Shown here: one piece after another, positions 45,943 to 57,229 of the stretch
Position numbering within the stretch: position 1 is the first letter of the stretch
Layout of the letters: every line of letters starts with the position of its first letter
Assembly (NCBI RefSeq): GCF_000283155.1
Contig: NW_004454208.1
Location: forward strand, 1,069,356-1,133,355
DNA: 64,000 nucleotides
Source of the DNA: Ceratotherium simum simum
Lineage: Eukaryota > Chordata > Mammalia > Perissodactyla > Rhinocerotidae
Reading direction: 5' to 3'
The notes under the pieces: model-generated
Told to the model about the DNA's origin: nothing
The model's database searches: none
The model's input: the letters and a program-made list of their open reading frames with translations, nothing else
Position numbers and translations under genes: made by a program

Positions 45943-46372
45943 TTTGCCCCACCCCTTGATTCTGAGTTTGGCCGTGTGACTTGCTTTGGCCATGGGAAGT
46001 CAGAAGCTTGAGAAAGCGCTGGTGTGTCTCCACTCCCACTCTACTCCTCTCCCAATGCCTTGAGAGCATGCCTCTGTCAGCCTGCTGGGAGACGGGCACA
46101 CGGACCAGAGAAGAGCCACCCATGTCTCTGCCAGCAGATGCGTCCTACATCAGTCGACAGCCAGCAACTGCCAAGCTTCCGAGCGACCCCGGCCAAGATG
46201 AAAAAGCTGCCTGGCCAGCTGGCTAAGCTGCAGGTGACTGCAGTGCCGGCTGACACCAACAGTCCAGCCCAGAGAAGCCGAACCCTGCAATCTTATAAAT
46301 GAAACAGACGTTTACTGTTGTATGCCACTGTTTGTTAGGCAGCATCATCGTGGCAATAAATAACTGACATAC
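45943..46372 (+). repeat. MLT1-type LTR (ERVL-MaLR), sense
   Basis: 'gtgacttgctttggccatgg', 'agaagagccacccatgtct' and the tail 'gcaataaataactgacat' fit old MLT1 LTRs. Confidence 0.7.
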
Positions 46373-46639
46373 CCAGGTTCCCGAAAGGGAACTCTGGATT
46401 TTGCTTTTCCACTGAATTAACTGCCAAAGATATAATCAAGTAAGTAATCATATAAAAACAGCATGTAAGAAAATCTGAGATCTGAGATCCCTCTATTTTC
46501 AATAAAAGTATTTATCTTCCATGTATATTTATCTCCCCCAAATTAGACAGCTCTACAGGAAACTCTACTACTCTGTTGGTGGAGTTTCTTCCTCTCTGTT
46601 TACCACTTTTGCAAACACGTCACAGTTTCTTTAAAAAGT

Positions 46640-47580
46640 TAAATATACAACTCACCACACACCCAGCCATTGCACTCTTAGAACTGAAAATATGTTTCCA
46701 CAAAGACTTGTACACAAATGTTCATAATAGCCCCAAACTGGAAACCATTTGTGATGGTTAACTTTGTGTTCCAACTTGCCTGGGCCACGGGGTGCCCAGA
46801 CATCTGGTCGAACATTATTCTGGGTGTTTCTGTGAGAGGGTGTTTGGATGAGATTAACATCTGAATTGTAGACTGAGTAAAGCAGATCGCCCTCCCTAAT
46901 GTGCGCGGGCCCCATCCGATCAGTTGAAGGCCTGAGTAGAACTAAAAAGCTGACCCTTCTGTGAGTGAGAGAAAATTCTCCTGCCTGATAGCCCTACAAT
47001 TGGACATCGCTTTTTTTCTTGCCTTCAGACTCAGACTGAAATACTGACTCTTCCTGGGTTCCTACTGGCCTTTGGACTGGAATTTACACCATTGGCTCTT
47101 GTGGGTCTCCAGCTTGCCAACTGCAGATCTTGGGACTTGTCAGCCTCCGTAATCATGTGAGGCAATTCCTGAGAATGTATGTGTATCTATCCCCCCTGGA
47201 AAGCCCTGACTAACACACCAGCCAAGAATTCATTAACAGGTGAATGGACAAATAACGGAATTCTCAGCAACAAAAAGGAACAAATTCCTGAAACCTGTGA
47301 CAACAGAGATGAATCCTGAACACATTATACGTACAGACACAGAAGAGTTCCTACTGTATGTCTCCATTTATGTGAAATTCTAGAAAAGACTAATTTATAA
47401 CGTCAGAATGCAGATCAGTGGTTTCCCGAAGCTGAGTGAAGGAGAATTGACTAGAAGGAGCACAAGGGAAACTTTTGGGGTGACGGAAATGTTCTTGATT
47501 GTGACGACTGACATCTGGCATATACATGTGGCAAACACAAATCATATCTCAATCAAGTGGATTTTACAAAAAGAATTAGC
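46640..47580 (+). repeat. L1M 3' region split by an ERVL-class LTR
   Basis: Left piece 46640-46752 ('cagccattgcactcttagaa'). Right piece 47215-47580 ('ttaacaggtgaatggacaaa', 'ggtgacggaaatgttcttga'). They are parts of one L1 3' UTR. Confidence 0.75.
46753..47218 (+). repeat. ERVL-class LTR (MLT2-like)
   Basis: 'gttccaacttgcctgggcca', 'gtttggatgagattaacatc' and the end 'gaaagccctgactaacaca' match this old LTR group; the subfamily is uncertain. Confidence 0.7.
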
Positions 47581-47679
47581 CAGCCCTGACAAGGGAACAA
47601 GCTTCTCTGATATCATATTCTTTGATGCTCCAATCTGTGTGAGATGAAGTTTTGATGGTCAAGCAGAATCCAAGTTTTC

Positions 47680-47860
47680 ATTCATTCATTCATTCACTCA
47701 TGGGGTCAATCATTAAGTGCCCACTATATGCCACGCCACGCTCCAGGCAGATTTGGTCCCACCCCGTCTGAAGCACAGAGGAGCAATGAGGAGCGGTCCT
47801 CACTGGGTCCTCTGTCCACTTCTAGGCAGTTAACACCAACAGTTCCCATCCTCCCACCCC
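47680..47860 (+). repeat. L2/MIR tail fragment with (TTCA)n
   Basis: 'ttcattcattcattcactc' followed by 'gtgcccactatatgccacgc'. Confidence 0.6.
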
Positions 47861-48591
47861 CTCACCTCCATAAGTGACTCACTCCAAAGGAGACACGGCA
47901 GATTAGACATGGGGCTGGTATCAGAACTTGGCGTGTTCTCGGCTCTTGGTCTTCTACCCATCAGCCTGGATGTCTGAGTTGATCTTGGCTTCCATATTTA
48001 ACAGAAACTCCAGAGGCTGCTGTCTCAGTTTGTACAAGTACAAAGCTAGAAAAGCAGCTTAATCCTCCAAGTAGGTTTCATTAGGGAATGCTTCCCAAGA
48101 CAGAGTTTTAAAGGGCATTTAAAAACAAACAAATTTAATGAGGTCTTGAACACAAATGAATAGGAAAGAACTGTTTTCAACCCTAGCTAGATTTGCCAAA
48201 CGGATAAATTCCAAAATGTTAGTATTCTTGTCAGCTGTTTTGTGTCTTATTCAAACCAGCCACCTCTCTGTCTAATAAAAGAGAGTCGTGTCGCCAACGT
48301 TTGACAGTGATCTAGCTTTTGTGGTTAAAGATTTAGTTTCTTAACAATGCTTTCTGTAATGTTAGAATCAATTCCCAGATTTGAGAACTCATTAAAAGAG
48401 AAATGCTTGAGCACAGAATCAATAATCTGAATTTTGTCAAATACACTGATGTATTTTCTTGTTGAGGACTTGATGTTGCACCCTTGTGGTATGGAAGAGG
48501 CAGTGGCCCGTTGAAGTGCATAACTCACACGCCAGAGATGGCACACTGTCTGAAGAGTTCTGAGAGGCACCCAGGGGGGCTCAGAGAGACC
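47861..48591. other. Intergenic, nothing recognised
   Basis: Unique-looking sequence. Open frames of 62-109 codons at 48325-48813 have no recognisable features and partly enter the inverted repeat. Confidence 0.45.
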
Positions 48592-49123
48592 CTAGTGGCT
48601 GGTCAAGAGAACCACCTCTGCAGCCATATCGCCTCTCTGGAGTCCTGGCTCTGTGACCTAGGGCCAGTGACTCCGGTTCTCTGTGCCTCAGCTTCTGTCT
48701 GTAAAATGGAGGTGACAATAGAACCCACCTCACAAGGCTGTTGTAAAGGACTTAGGGCCGTGAGCGCCACAGAAGTGTTTGTGCTGGTATTGACATTTCT
48801 ACAGTTGGTCTAATTTGCAGCTTCTCCCTTTGTAAAATGGGGATGACACTAATCTTGCATGGCTATTGGGAGGATTAAATGAGAGGATTTATGTAAAAAG
48901 CCCAACATGATCAATAAGTCAAAGTTATTTATTTGGGAAGTTGATTGCTAAGTATAAGACTGTAAAAATAATGAATTTGGGGTGACTTTTTTAAACCTAA
49001 AATTACATATTATTCTCCTATTTTCAATTTGGATGCACGTGTTCTCTGAGTATCAGTTTCCCCACAACCCCATGAGTAGGTGCCTCTGTTTTACAGCTGA
49101 AGGAAGGGAAGCACAGGAGGTTT
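48592..49123 (+). repeat. Inverted repeat, left arm (532 bp)
   Basis: Matches the reverse complement of 51133-51673 at about 96% over roughly 487 gap-free bases, with one gap of about 10 bp near the outer end. An internal stretch of about 189 bp (48825-49013) is identical. The arm contains MIR sequence ('gtgcctcagcttctgtctg', 'cctttgtaaaatggggatg') that continues past the arm on this side only, so this is probably the source copy. Confidence 0.95.
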
Positions 49124-49435
49124 CAACAACCTTTCCGAGGACACACGCTGAGAGGTGGTGAGCAGGGACTGAATTTCAGCATGTTTATTCCCAAGCCTGG
49201 GTCCTTAAACACGAGGCTGCTCTGCGTCCACATTCACAGGTGTTGGTCATGGTCCCTGGGGCACCCACAGGAGGGGGCGGTGTCATCCCGTGTTTCTATG
49301 TGGAAAATATAAGACCTGAGCCGTTGGGTCACTTGTCTGAGGCCGCAGCTCGCCAGCGATGGAATTCAAATTCAAATGCAGGCCTTTCCAGTTCTGAAGC
49401 CCGAGTTACACAACTCGACCTTGCTGTGTTCCAGC
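49124..49435 (-). repeat. MIR fragments, antisense
   Basis: 'acacacgctgagaggtggtg' and 'gtcacttgtctgaggccgc' with 'gatggaattcaaattcaaa' are two MIR-like antisense pieces in the spacer. Confidence 0.6.
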
Positions 49436-49439
49436 TGTG

Positions 49440-49550
49440 ATGATGAGAAGGGTTGATGAAAAACCAGGAACAGGACAAAGGAAAGGAGAAAGAAAGGAAG
49501 GAAGAGGGAGAGACAGAGAGGAAAGAAGCAGAAAAAGATGACGCCAGAGG
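49440..49550 (+). repeat. Polypurine (GA-rich) tract
   Basis: About 110 bp almost entirely of A and G ('gaaaggaaggaagagggag'), able in principle to form triplex DNA. Confidence 0.85.
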
Positions 49551-49971
49551 AGCAACGCCTCCTCCCGCTGCTGCCTGGCTCCACCTGGAGGAAGCAACGT
49601 TCCTGTAAAACCAGTGTGGGGCAGGGCGGGGTGGGGCGGGGGGAGGTTGAGGAGAGAGACACCACAGGGTTCACATTCCCATCCTAAATACAGTGTAGGA
49701 AGTGAATCGGTGCAAGGTGTGAATCCCACACTCAAAAAGTGTTCAATGTCTATTCTAATAAGGATAACACTTCATACACCCGGAGGCGGCTTATCTGACT
49801 ACTAATAATCCAGAACGTAAACGCATATCAGACTGAAGCAAAGCAAAGCAAAATAAAATAAAACACAAAGCCAACTTTCTGAGGAGTTATATCACACCGT
49901 TTTGGGGCCTACAGAAATTAAGTCTGCCTCCCCCAGCCCCCTCTGAGCCCACCCTTACTTTGGTTCTTTGA
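49551..49971. other. Intergenic, nothing recognised
   Basis: Includes a G-rich run at 49615-49650 (ggcggggtggggcgggg) and a (GCAAA)n-like stretch at 49838-49860. Confidence 0.5.
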
Positions 49972-51045
49972 ATGATGGAGTAGGTAGAGAAATGTCCCCC
50001 GGAAGATGTCCACATCCTAACCCCCCGAACTTGTGGATAGGTTAGGTGACGTGACAAAGGCAGAGTTAAGGTTGCTGATGCAATTAAGGTTTCTAATCAG
50101 CTGACTTTAAGATAGTGATGGGGTTCAGGGCAGGCCGCCCCAAGATGCGCCACTCTGGTATGTGGATTATTTCGAGCTGAAGACAATAAAGGCTCAGAAG
50201 ACTCAGGAAGAACATTTGGCCTTCCCCCAAATTGCCTGAAAGAATTTAAGATAGAAGGCCTGATCCAGGAAGAAGCTAAGACCACGAGATAACTATAGTA
50301 TAATGTGAAATAGGTGTGATAAGAAAGGCACCAACAAGCCCATCTTATCTAAATTCTGTCTCTTGGGCTATATTCTCTATAGGTGGCCCGGTAAACAGTT
50401 GTCTAACAAACATTTGCTTTTCAATCTCCGTGTGAATTGCCTTCCTCCCCTTTGAAGTCCCAAACTACTACCCCCAACATCCTCCTTTGTTTTTAGCTGA
50501 AGATGCTATTTAAGATGACAACCTCAGCCAGAATGCTGAATTGCTCAGCTTTCTGGGTTTCTCCCATGTATACACGTTATTAAACTTTGTTTTATTTTCT
50601 CCTGCTAACCTGCCTTTTTAATTATTTGACCAGCCATAAGAACCTTAAGGGAAAGGGCGGGGCAGAATTCTCCCTCTTCCCCCAAAATAAGAAGGTTATC
50701 TGGTGAGCCCAATATAATCACAAGAGTTCTTAAAAGTGGACGAGGGAGGCAGGAGAGGGGTTAGAGCGAGGGGACCTGAGAAGGAGTCCACCGGCTATTG
50801 CTGGCTTTCAAGATGGAGGAGGAGCCACAGATCAAGGAATGTGGGCAGCCTCTAGGAGCTGGGAAAGGCAAGGAGGTGGGTTCTCCCCTAGAGCTTCCAG
50901 AAGGAACTAGCCCTGCCAACACCTCAATCTTGGTTCACTGAGACTCACTTTGGACATCTACCCTCCAGAACTATAAAAGAATAAATTCGTGTTGTTTTAA
51001 GCCACTAAGTTTGCAGTCATTTGTTGTAACAGCAACAGAAAACTC
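49972..51045 (+). repeat. MLT1 LTR (ERVL-MaLR), sense, split by a younger LTR
   Basis: 'gaagatgtccacatcctaac' at the left; 'gagcccaatataatcacaag', 'gaggaggagccacagatcaa' and 'gttttaagccactaagtttg' at the right. These are textbook MLT1 landmarks in order, with a solo LTR at 50116-50684 between them. Confidence 0.92.
50116..50684 (+). mobile_element. Solo LTR, intact, about 569 bp
   Basis: Begins 'tgatggggttcagggcagg' and ends 'cctcttccccca', keeping TG...CA. It contains 'ctcccatgtatacacgttat' with an ATTAAA-type signal and 'ccagccataagaacctta' near the end. It is the same family as the LTR at 19488-26954 and the one entering at 63780. No internal region is present. Confidence 0.85.
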
Positions 51046-51132
51046 ATTCAAATGACAATGGGAAGATTATTTTTCACAACCTCCAAATTTCACTCTCCTT
51101 TTATTTTCTGTCAGGTATATTGCCGAGTATTT

Positions 51133-51673
51133 AAACCTCCTGTGCTTCCCTTCCTTCAGCTGTAAAACAGAGACGCTTACTCATGGGGTTGTGGGGAAAC
51201 TGATACTCAGAGAACATGTGCATCCAAACTGAAAATAGGCAAATAATATGTAATTTTAGGTTTAAAAAAGTCACCCCAAATTCATTATTTTTACAGTCTT
51301 ATACTTAGCAATCAACTTCCCAAATAAATAACTTTGACTTATTGATCATGTTGGGCTTTTTACATAAATCCTCTCATTTAATCCTCCCAATAGCCATGCA
51401 AGATTAGTGTCATCCCCATTTTACAAAGGGAGAAGCTGCAAGTTAGACCGACTGTAGAAATGTCGATACCAGCACGAACACTTCTGTGGTGCTCACGGCC
51501 CTAAGTCCTTTACAACAGCCCTGTCAGGTAGGTTCTATTGTCACCTCCATTTTACAGACAGAAGCTGAGGCACAGAGAACTGGAGTTACTGGCCCTGGGT
51601 CACAGAGCCAGGACTCCAGAGACCTTCAGTGGCTCCAGTGGCTTCAGAGTTGGTTCTCTTGACCAATCACTAG
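51133..51673 (-). repeat. Inverted repeat, right arm (541 bp)
   Basis: Inverted partner of 48592-49123. The MIR that crosses the left arm's inner boundary is cut off here ('tatttaaacctcctgtg'), which marks this arm as the likely derived copy. The spacer is 2009 bp and holds an MLT1 with a nested LTR. Confidence 0.95.
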
Positions 51674-52290
51674 TATTTGCAAAAGTACAAATATAAAATC
51701 AGATATGAAAATAAATATTTATTTAGAAATGAATTCAGTGAGGAGTGACTATTTATTCAGAATGCCCTCCAGCACTCCATATGCCAGGGAGGGAGGTGTG
51801 GTGGGAGTGGGAGTTGGAAGAGAAATGGGGATTGAGCTGATTGTGGTTAAATACCTTACTTTCGCAAAATTTCCAAAACCCCCTCACCATGTAAACAGAT
51901 TGCTGTGGCCCCTGGAAGCCCTCGGAAGGAACCCAGGCAAGCGAGAGGCCTGTGGAGTTTGATTAGCTTCAAGGCGAACCTTCCTAGTAGAGGGAGGGAG
52001 GCAGTGGGGTGGGAGGCAGTGGGAGGAGGCTGTTCTTACTCCTCAGTCCCTGGAGGTCCCATGGAGACTGCCAATTACAACAGACCATCTTTTTGGGGGG
52101 TAGAAAAGAAAATTCTCATATATAGGATATATATATATGTGTGTGTGTGTGAGAGTATATATGCAAGGAAGCAGGCTTTCTAAGCAAAGCAAGTACAAGC
52201 CAGAGATTTGCAATGTTAGAGATTCTACAGTGATGTGCATAACTGAAACCGGCAGTTAGGCACTGATGATTAAGTGGCTAGGAACTAAAG
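51674..52290. other. Intergenic; TA/TG microsatellite
   Basis: A (TA)n(TG)n run lies at 52127-52152. Overlapping 85- and 92-codon frames at 51705-52183 have no family features. Confidence 0.5.
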
Positions 52291-52877
52291 TTCTTTTTTC
52301 CTTTTTGCAAGTAATGGTTATAGCTTTTAGCTGTTTACCCACGCATTGTTAACTGTGCTGTTTAGGCAATATGCTCTCCGACTTCCACTAGGTTCCTATA
52401 GATAACATCCCCCTGGAGCCGGGGTCACCATGGTAATGGGTGTTTGAGCTGTTTTTCAGGAATTGAACCCCTTGTCTGCTTCAGGCCTGATCGAGACCAC
52501 CAACCCATCAAGTGGACCCACGTAGATGTCGGATAAGCGACGTTTTGACGTCAAGAGGCTAAAAACTCCACCCTCTGGTCATGCTGACACCGCAATTTTG
52601 TGAACATGCGTCCTATGAAGAGGCATGAAGTCTCACTACGCTTGCGCAGATCATCAATTACCTCACCTCCCATCATCTGTCTCCATATTTCAGACCACCT
52701 CGCCCCCTACCCCATAAATATCCCTGAGTCCCCATTATTGGGGAGGCGGATTTGAGACTCGTTTTCCCGTTTGTCTCACCTGGCTGCCTTGTGATTAAAC
52801 CCTCTCTCTCTGCAATCTTGCCGTCTCAGTGTTTGGCTTTCTGGGCAGTGGGCAAAAACGGACCTGGTTCGGTAACA
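52291..52877 (+). mobile_element. Solo ERV1-like LTR, sense
   Basis: Shows U3-like sequence, a TATA-type box with 'ccccataaatatccctgag' near 52720, an R/U5 with 'gtgattaaaccctctctct' and the class-I ending 'ctggttcggtaaca' at 52877. Its well-kept features suggest a rather young insertion. The 5' boundary is approximate. Confidence 0.75.
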
Positions 52878-53929
52878 GAACATCTTTTTTCAAACAGGCC
52901 CAGAGGCCTGTAGTTGACTTGCTTAAGAACAATGGACAGCGTTCATGTCTGTTAACTCACCAATTTCTCAAGAAAAGGGAAAAATCATTATTTGATGGTC
53001 CCAGATGGTCCCTGTAAGACTATATAGGATCTTAAAGAGGTTATTGTCCCAGGGTCTCCCATAACACAGATGTTACAACATGCATGCCTTAAAGTCACAC
53101 CCTTTTCTCACAGGACACTCCTTCAAGGCTACTCCTGGACACTTAATTTTGTATTATAAATATGTATACTAGCACTTGCCCTTTTATTTCCAATATTTAA
53201 AGTACTTAGTTTATTGTAGAAACTATAGAAAATTAAAATAAAATTCATCTGTAATCCCAGAAATAATCATTGTTATTTCATTCCAGACTTTCTTCAGGAT
53301 ATATAATTTATAAACAAAACCATTTCATTCAGACTTGCCTGGGCTTGTCCTGTGAACCCCGGGGCAGAAGTGCAGCCCCCAGGAGGCGAGGCCGTGGCCG
53401 TCTGAAGAGAGCTCCTCTCGGCAGACAACCTGCCAGGTCAAAGGCTAGACAGGGCGTCCCAGGGGAGTGGGGTCCCGGGCAGAGTGAGTAGAGCAGTTGT
53501 AGACCCTGGAATTTAACATCAAAGAGTGGACATTACATCAGAAAGCTAAGCTGCTGCTTTATAGAGGTGGCATCAAACGACAAAGCTCATGAGGCCAGCT
53601 GGCCCAGAGTGCCGGCAAACTAGATGCAGGGAGGGGTACCCCCGGGACCTCCAGTGAAATCTGTCGTCCGGTCCTGGCAAGCAGGACTCTCCCCCTTTGA
53701 ATAACTGAAGCAGAGCTCGATAAAAAGATTATTTATAGCCACCTTGAGAGACAGGCAGGGACGGTCAGACAGGGGTATGGAGCAGCTGCCACAGTCCGGG
53801 GACTCAGGCCCCAGTCCAATGTGTTCATACTGACAGCTAACTCGATGGCCACAGAAGCCTGCTGAGGGTGGACTTGGCCCCTGAGCCTTCAGTTTGTAAC
53901 CTCTGCTTTTTTTCCTTTCCTTTTTTTTT
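52878..53929. other. Intergenic, nothing recognised
   Basis: Contains a small GC-rich patch at 53355-53480. The 116-codon minus-strand frame at 53620-53970 ends in ERE sequence and is not a gene. Confidence 0.45.
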
Positions 53930-54013
53930 TTGGTGCAGAAGATTCGCCCTGAGCTAACATCCATTGCCAACCTTCCTCTTTCTTTGGCTTGAGGAAGATT
54001 AGCCCTGAGCTAA

Positions 54014-54536
54014 TGTTACTGCACCAAGGGCACAATCTGTTCCCTGCAAGACTAAAGCCAGTCATCAAGAGGCAAGATGGTGGGAAAGAAAGGGCAATTT
54101 ATTACAGCTTGCTAGCAAGAGGGAAGATGGCCAACTAACGTCTGAAAGAACCATCTTAAGGGGGCACAACATCTTACAGCAGTTATACAGGCCGGTGGGT
54201 TATAAGCGAGGGGTTAGGAATGTTGACCCTCGGGTGTTACAGACTGGGAGTTGCCACACCAGATCTTTCAGTTTTCATTGATGATGGCTATCAGCATAGA
54301 CTCTCTGTTGGGGGGTCATCACATTTCTATGGAACTCAAAAGAACAAAGTTATCATCTTATCGCAGCTGGGAGGTACATGCACAAGCAGGGGTCGTAAAA
54401 TCTACAGAGCAGTTAGATCTCCTGGAGGGTGCATATCCAGCTGGGTTAGTCAGTCAGAGGCCATTCAAAGTTACAATGGGGCTTCTTTTCCACAATATGG
54501 CTTCCCTTATGTCAACTTTGTTTTGATCCGGTATCA
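54014..54536 (-). mobile_element. Solo ERV LTR, antisense, 523 bp, inside an ERE
   Basis: Begins TGTTACTGCACC and ends CCGGTATCA on the + strand, with a perfect 4-bp TSD CTAA (54010-54013 and 54537-54540), as for class I ERVs. The AATAAA signal reads on the minus strand ('gtaataaattgccc'), which sets the orientation. The 91- and 106-codon plus-strand frames here are its shadows. Confidence 0.88.
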
Positions 54537-54667
54537 CTAACATCTGTGCCAATCTTCCTCTATGTTTTGTATTTGGGTCGCTGCCACACCATGGCTGATG
54601 AGTGGAGTAGGTCCTCGCCTGGGATCCAAACCTGCGAACCCCAGCCGCTGAAGCAAAGCATGCAGAA

Positions 54668-54882
54668 CTTTTTTTTAAAAATAATTTTATTTATTTATCT
54701 TTTTCCCCCAAAGCCCCAGTAGATAGTTGTATGTCATAGCTGCACATCCTTCCAGTTGCTGTACGTGGGACGCGGCCTCAGCATGGCCGGAGAAGAGGTG
54801 CGTTGGTGTGCGCCCGGGATCTGAACCCGGGCCGCCAGCAGCGGAGCGCGTGCACTTAACCGCTAAGCCACGGGGCCGGCCC
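54668..54882 (-). mobile_element. ERE SINE inside an ERE
   Basis: 'aaagccccagtagatagttg' to 'gccacggggccggccc'. Imperfect TSD 'agcatgcagaact' / 'agcacgcagagct'. Confidence 0.93.
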
Positions 54883-55204
54883 AGCACGCAGAGCTTTAAT
54901 CACTTTTGGCCACAGGGCCGGCCCCTGCTTTTTTTCTTAAATAAACTTTTTTTTGAAGTGTAGTAAGCACGCACAAAAATCTAACGAGCAAAATCTAATT
55001 ATATTTAAGCAAAATGTAATAAGCAAAAATCTAACAAAGCCATTAAAAACTTTTTAAAAATAAAATAATGTATGGTATTTTGGTTTTTCTATTTTTAAAT
55101 ATGACTCAAAATAAGTTTCTCTTAGAGTTGAAGTTAATTTTCAAAAATGAAAGTAGCCTTTTTACAAATTGCAAAAGCAATATAAACTCATTTTAGAAAA
55201 TCCG

Positions 55205-55310
55205 AAAATAGAGACAAGTGTAAAGAATCAGACAGTAGACCCTTATGTTGTACACTCGAAACTAATATAACATTATATGTCAACTATATCTCAATAAAGA
55301 AAAAGAAGAG
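55205..55310 (+). repeat. L1 3' tail with (GAA)n
   Basis: 'gttgtacactcgaaactaat' and 'caactatatctcaataaag' then an A/G-rich tail. Confidence 0.65.
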
Positions 55311-55779
55311 GAAGAAGAAGGTAGTACAAATCAAAGTAATCTCTAAGATAGAGATGCCCAAAGGGTGTCAGAATGTAAAGAACCAGATAAAGGACGTCAG
55401 GGCTTCTGATCCAGTAAAGTAACCCCACATTTGGTTTAAAGAATCAGGAAAGTTCTTTAAGTTAAAGTTTCCCCTAATTCCAGTTGTTAGTTAAAATTCC
55501 AGGAAAAAATATTTGGGGGACTTCTGAATAATTTTTGTTTATAGCCAGTGATGGCTAATCTATTTTGCATGAAGTTTAATTAGAGAAGAATGAGTTTTTG
55601 AGACATTACTTTTCTTTTTTTGGGAGGACTATTGACTTTAACTTCATAAAAGGAAATTAATATATACAGTACATTAGTCATCTCCCAAGTAGACTTACAT
55701 CATTGGCAAATATGGTAAAGAAAGAGTCATGGAGTACTTCCTAACATCAGGAGAAGCAGCACTTAAACTATGACACTCT
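55311..55779. other. Intergenic, nothing recognised
   Basis: No gene or clear repeat. Confidence 0.45.
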
Positions 55780-56175
55780 TGCTGGTAGATGATATGATTA
55801 TTATTATTTTTATTACTGGCTGTACTGTTTTGAAATATGTCCACAAATTCTTCGACTCTCCTCTCCCCAAAAGTGTAGGCTAATTCCTTCCCAGCTGAGT
55901 GTGGACAGACTAAGTGACTTGCTTGTAACAAACAGAAGAGGCAGAAAGTGACAAGGAGGGACCTCTCATAAGTGTGGTAGCTTGTCCTCGATTTCTCTCT
56001 TGAGTGGCTCACTCTGGGGAAAGCCAACTGCAATATCGTGAAGACACTGAAGGCTCCACCCGGCGAAGCCTCTCCCAAGTCCTCAGAGAAAGGAAGTGAG
56101 ATCATCCATGTTCCTTGCTTCTAGTCACTAAGCTCTGAGGTAACTTGTTATGCGGCAATAGATAACTGATACACT
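55780..56175 (+). repeat. MLT1-type LTR, sense
   Basis: 'gtgacttgcttgtaacaaac', 'cactaagctctgaggtaact' and 'caatagataactgatacac' are MLT1 landmarks. The 136-codon minus-strand frame at 55695-56105 is antisense to it. Confidence 0.8.
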
Positions 56176-56379
56176 GGCCACAAACCACTGAAAAATCAAT
56201 GCAGCATCAGACATGTCCGCAGAAGAAAACACTTCAGGTGGTGTATTGTTTCAGTAAATGACTGAAACTTGGAATTATTGCATTTGCTCATTTTCTGTCT
56301 CCCTCATCCTTTTTCTATACTTGCAGGGCACACACACACAAATAGATATACAGAAGCCATAAGTTAAAAGAGAAGACAT

Positions 56380-56450
56380 CCATATTCATTCACTCGTTCA
56401 TTCAATAAATACTTTCTGAGAATCTGATGTGTGCCCAGACACATTTTCTT
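56380..56450 (+). repeat. L2/MIR tail fragment
   Basis: 'attcattcactcgttcattc' and 'gatgtgtgcccagacac'. Confidence 0.55.
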
Positions 56451-57229
56451 TTGAACTACAAATGACAATGGCTTTATTGAGTCTGGGAGTGGGGGTAAGA
56501 GCTATGAATTTTCTTACAACTTCCATTTCCTGCTTTATTGACCGGCCAAACTGTCCCTAAGTAGATATTCTAGGCTGCTTTTTTGTCTCTAAGCAGATAT
56601 TCTAGACTGTTTGAGCAGTAACTCAGAGGAGGGAGCCATGCCATGTGTCACCTGCCACCTGGGCAGAGGGGCCCTCTTGGTGTCACCACCAGGTGCTCTG
56701 CCAACAGCCCTTCCACCCCCAGGGTGAGCATCCTGTGGATGAAAGCATTACTTGCCTGAAGCCACCAGGAGCTGGGACCGAGCTTGGGGTCCCAGGATGC
56801 CTTCTGAGCCTGCCCAGGTCACCCAGAGCCTTTGTGGGGTGCTTTGCCCCATCCCTCTGCTCCATGAGAGCTGAAGGCCCCCCTGGGGAGCTCTGTGGAC
56901 CCCTCAGAGGAGCAGGGCCTAGCTGGACACCCTCTACAGATTGTGCTTCCAAGTAATATTTCATTTATGCTGAGCCTTCTGTGGTTGGAGGAAAGGTGGG
57001 GAAACCACTGCTCCACAGCCAAATCACTTCCATGAATGAAGGAGCGCTTGACATGATCGGTAACACATAGCTTTTCCCTTTTGACAGCGAAGCCTCTAGA
57101 AGTGAGGAGATTCAAAAGAATTGGCCTCCTGAGTCTCTCAGCTCCTGGAGCCTGCGGACCGGATATGGGTGAGCTGGTTCAGATCTGTGGGGTACACCCT
57201 CCCCAAACTAGCATCTGTACTCTGCCCCC
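56451..57229. other. Intergenic, GC rising; nothing recognised
   Basis: Overlapping frames of 93-103 codons on both strands at 56645-57115 have no family features. A repeated phrase ('gatattctaga/ggctg', 56565 and 56596) is minor. Confidence 0.45.

Larger units (their letters stand above)
53930..54925 (-). mobile_element. ERE-related SINE, antisense, split by an LTR and another ERE
   Basis: Pieces 53930-54013 ('gaggaagattagccctgagc'), 54541-54667 ('gggtcgctgccacaccatgg') and 54883-54925 ('ccacagggccggcccc') form one SINE of the third ERE subtype. Confidence 0.85.

Noticed and set aside
55695..56105. 136-codon minus-strand open frame
   Set aside because: Lies antisense over an MLT1 LTR.
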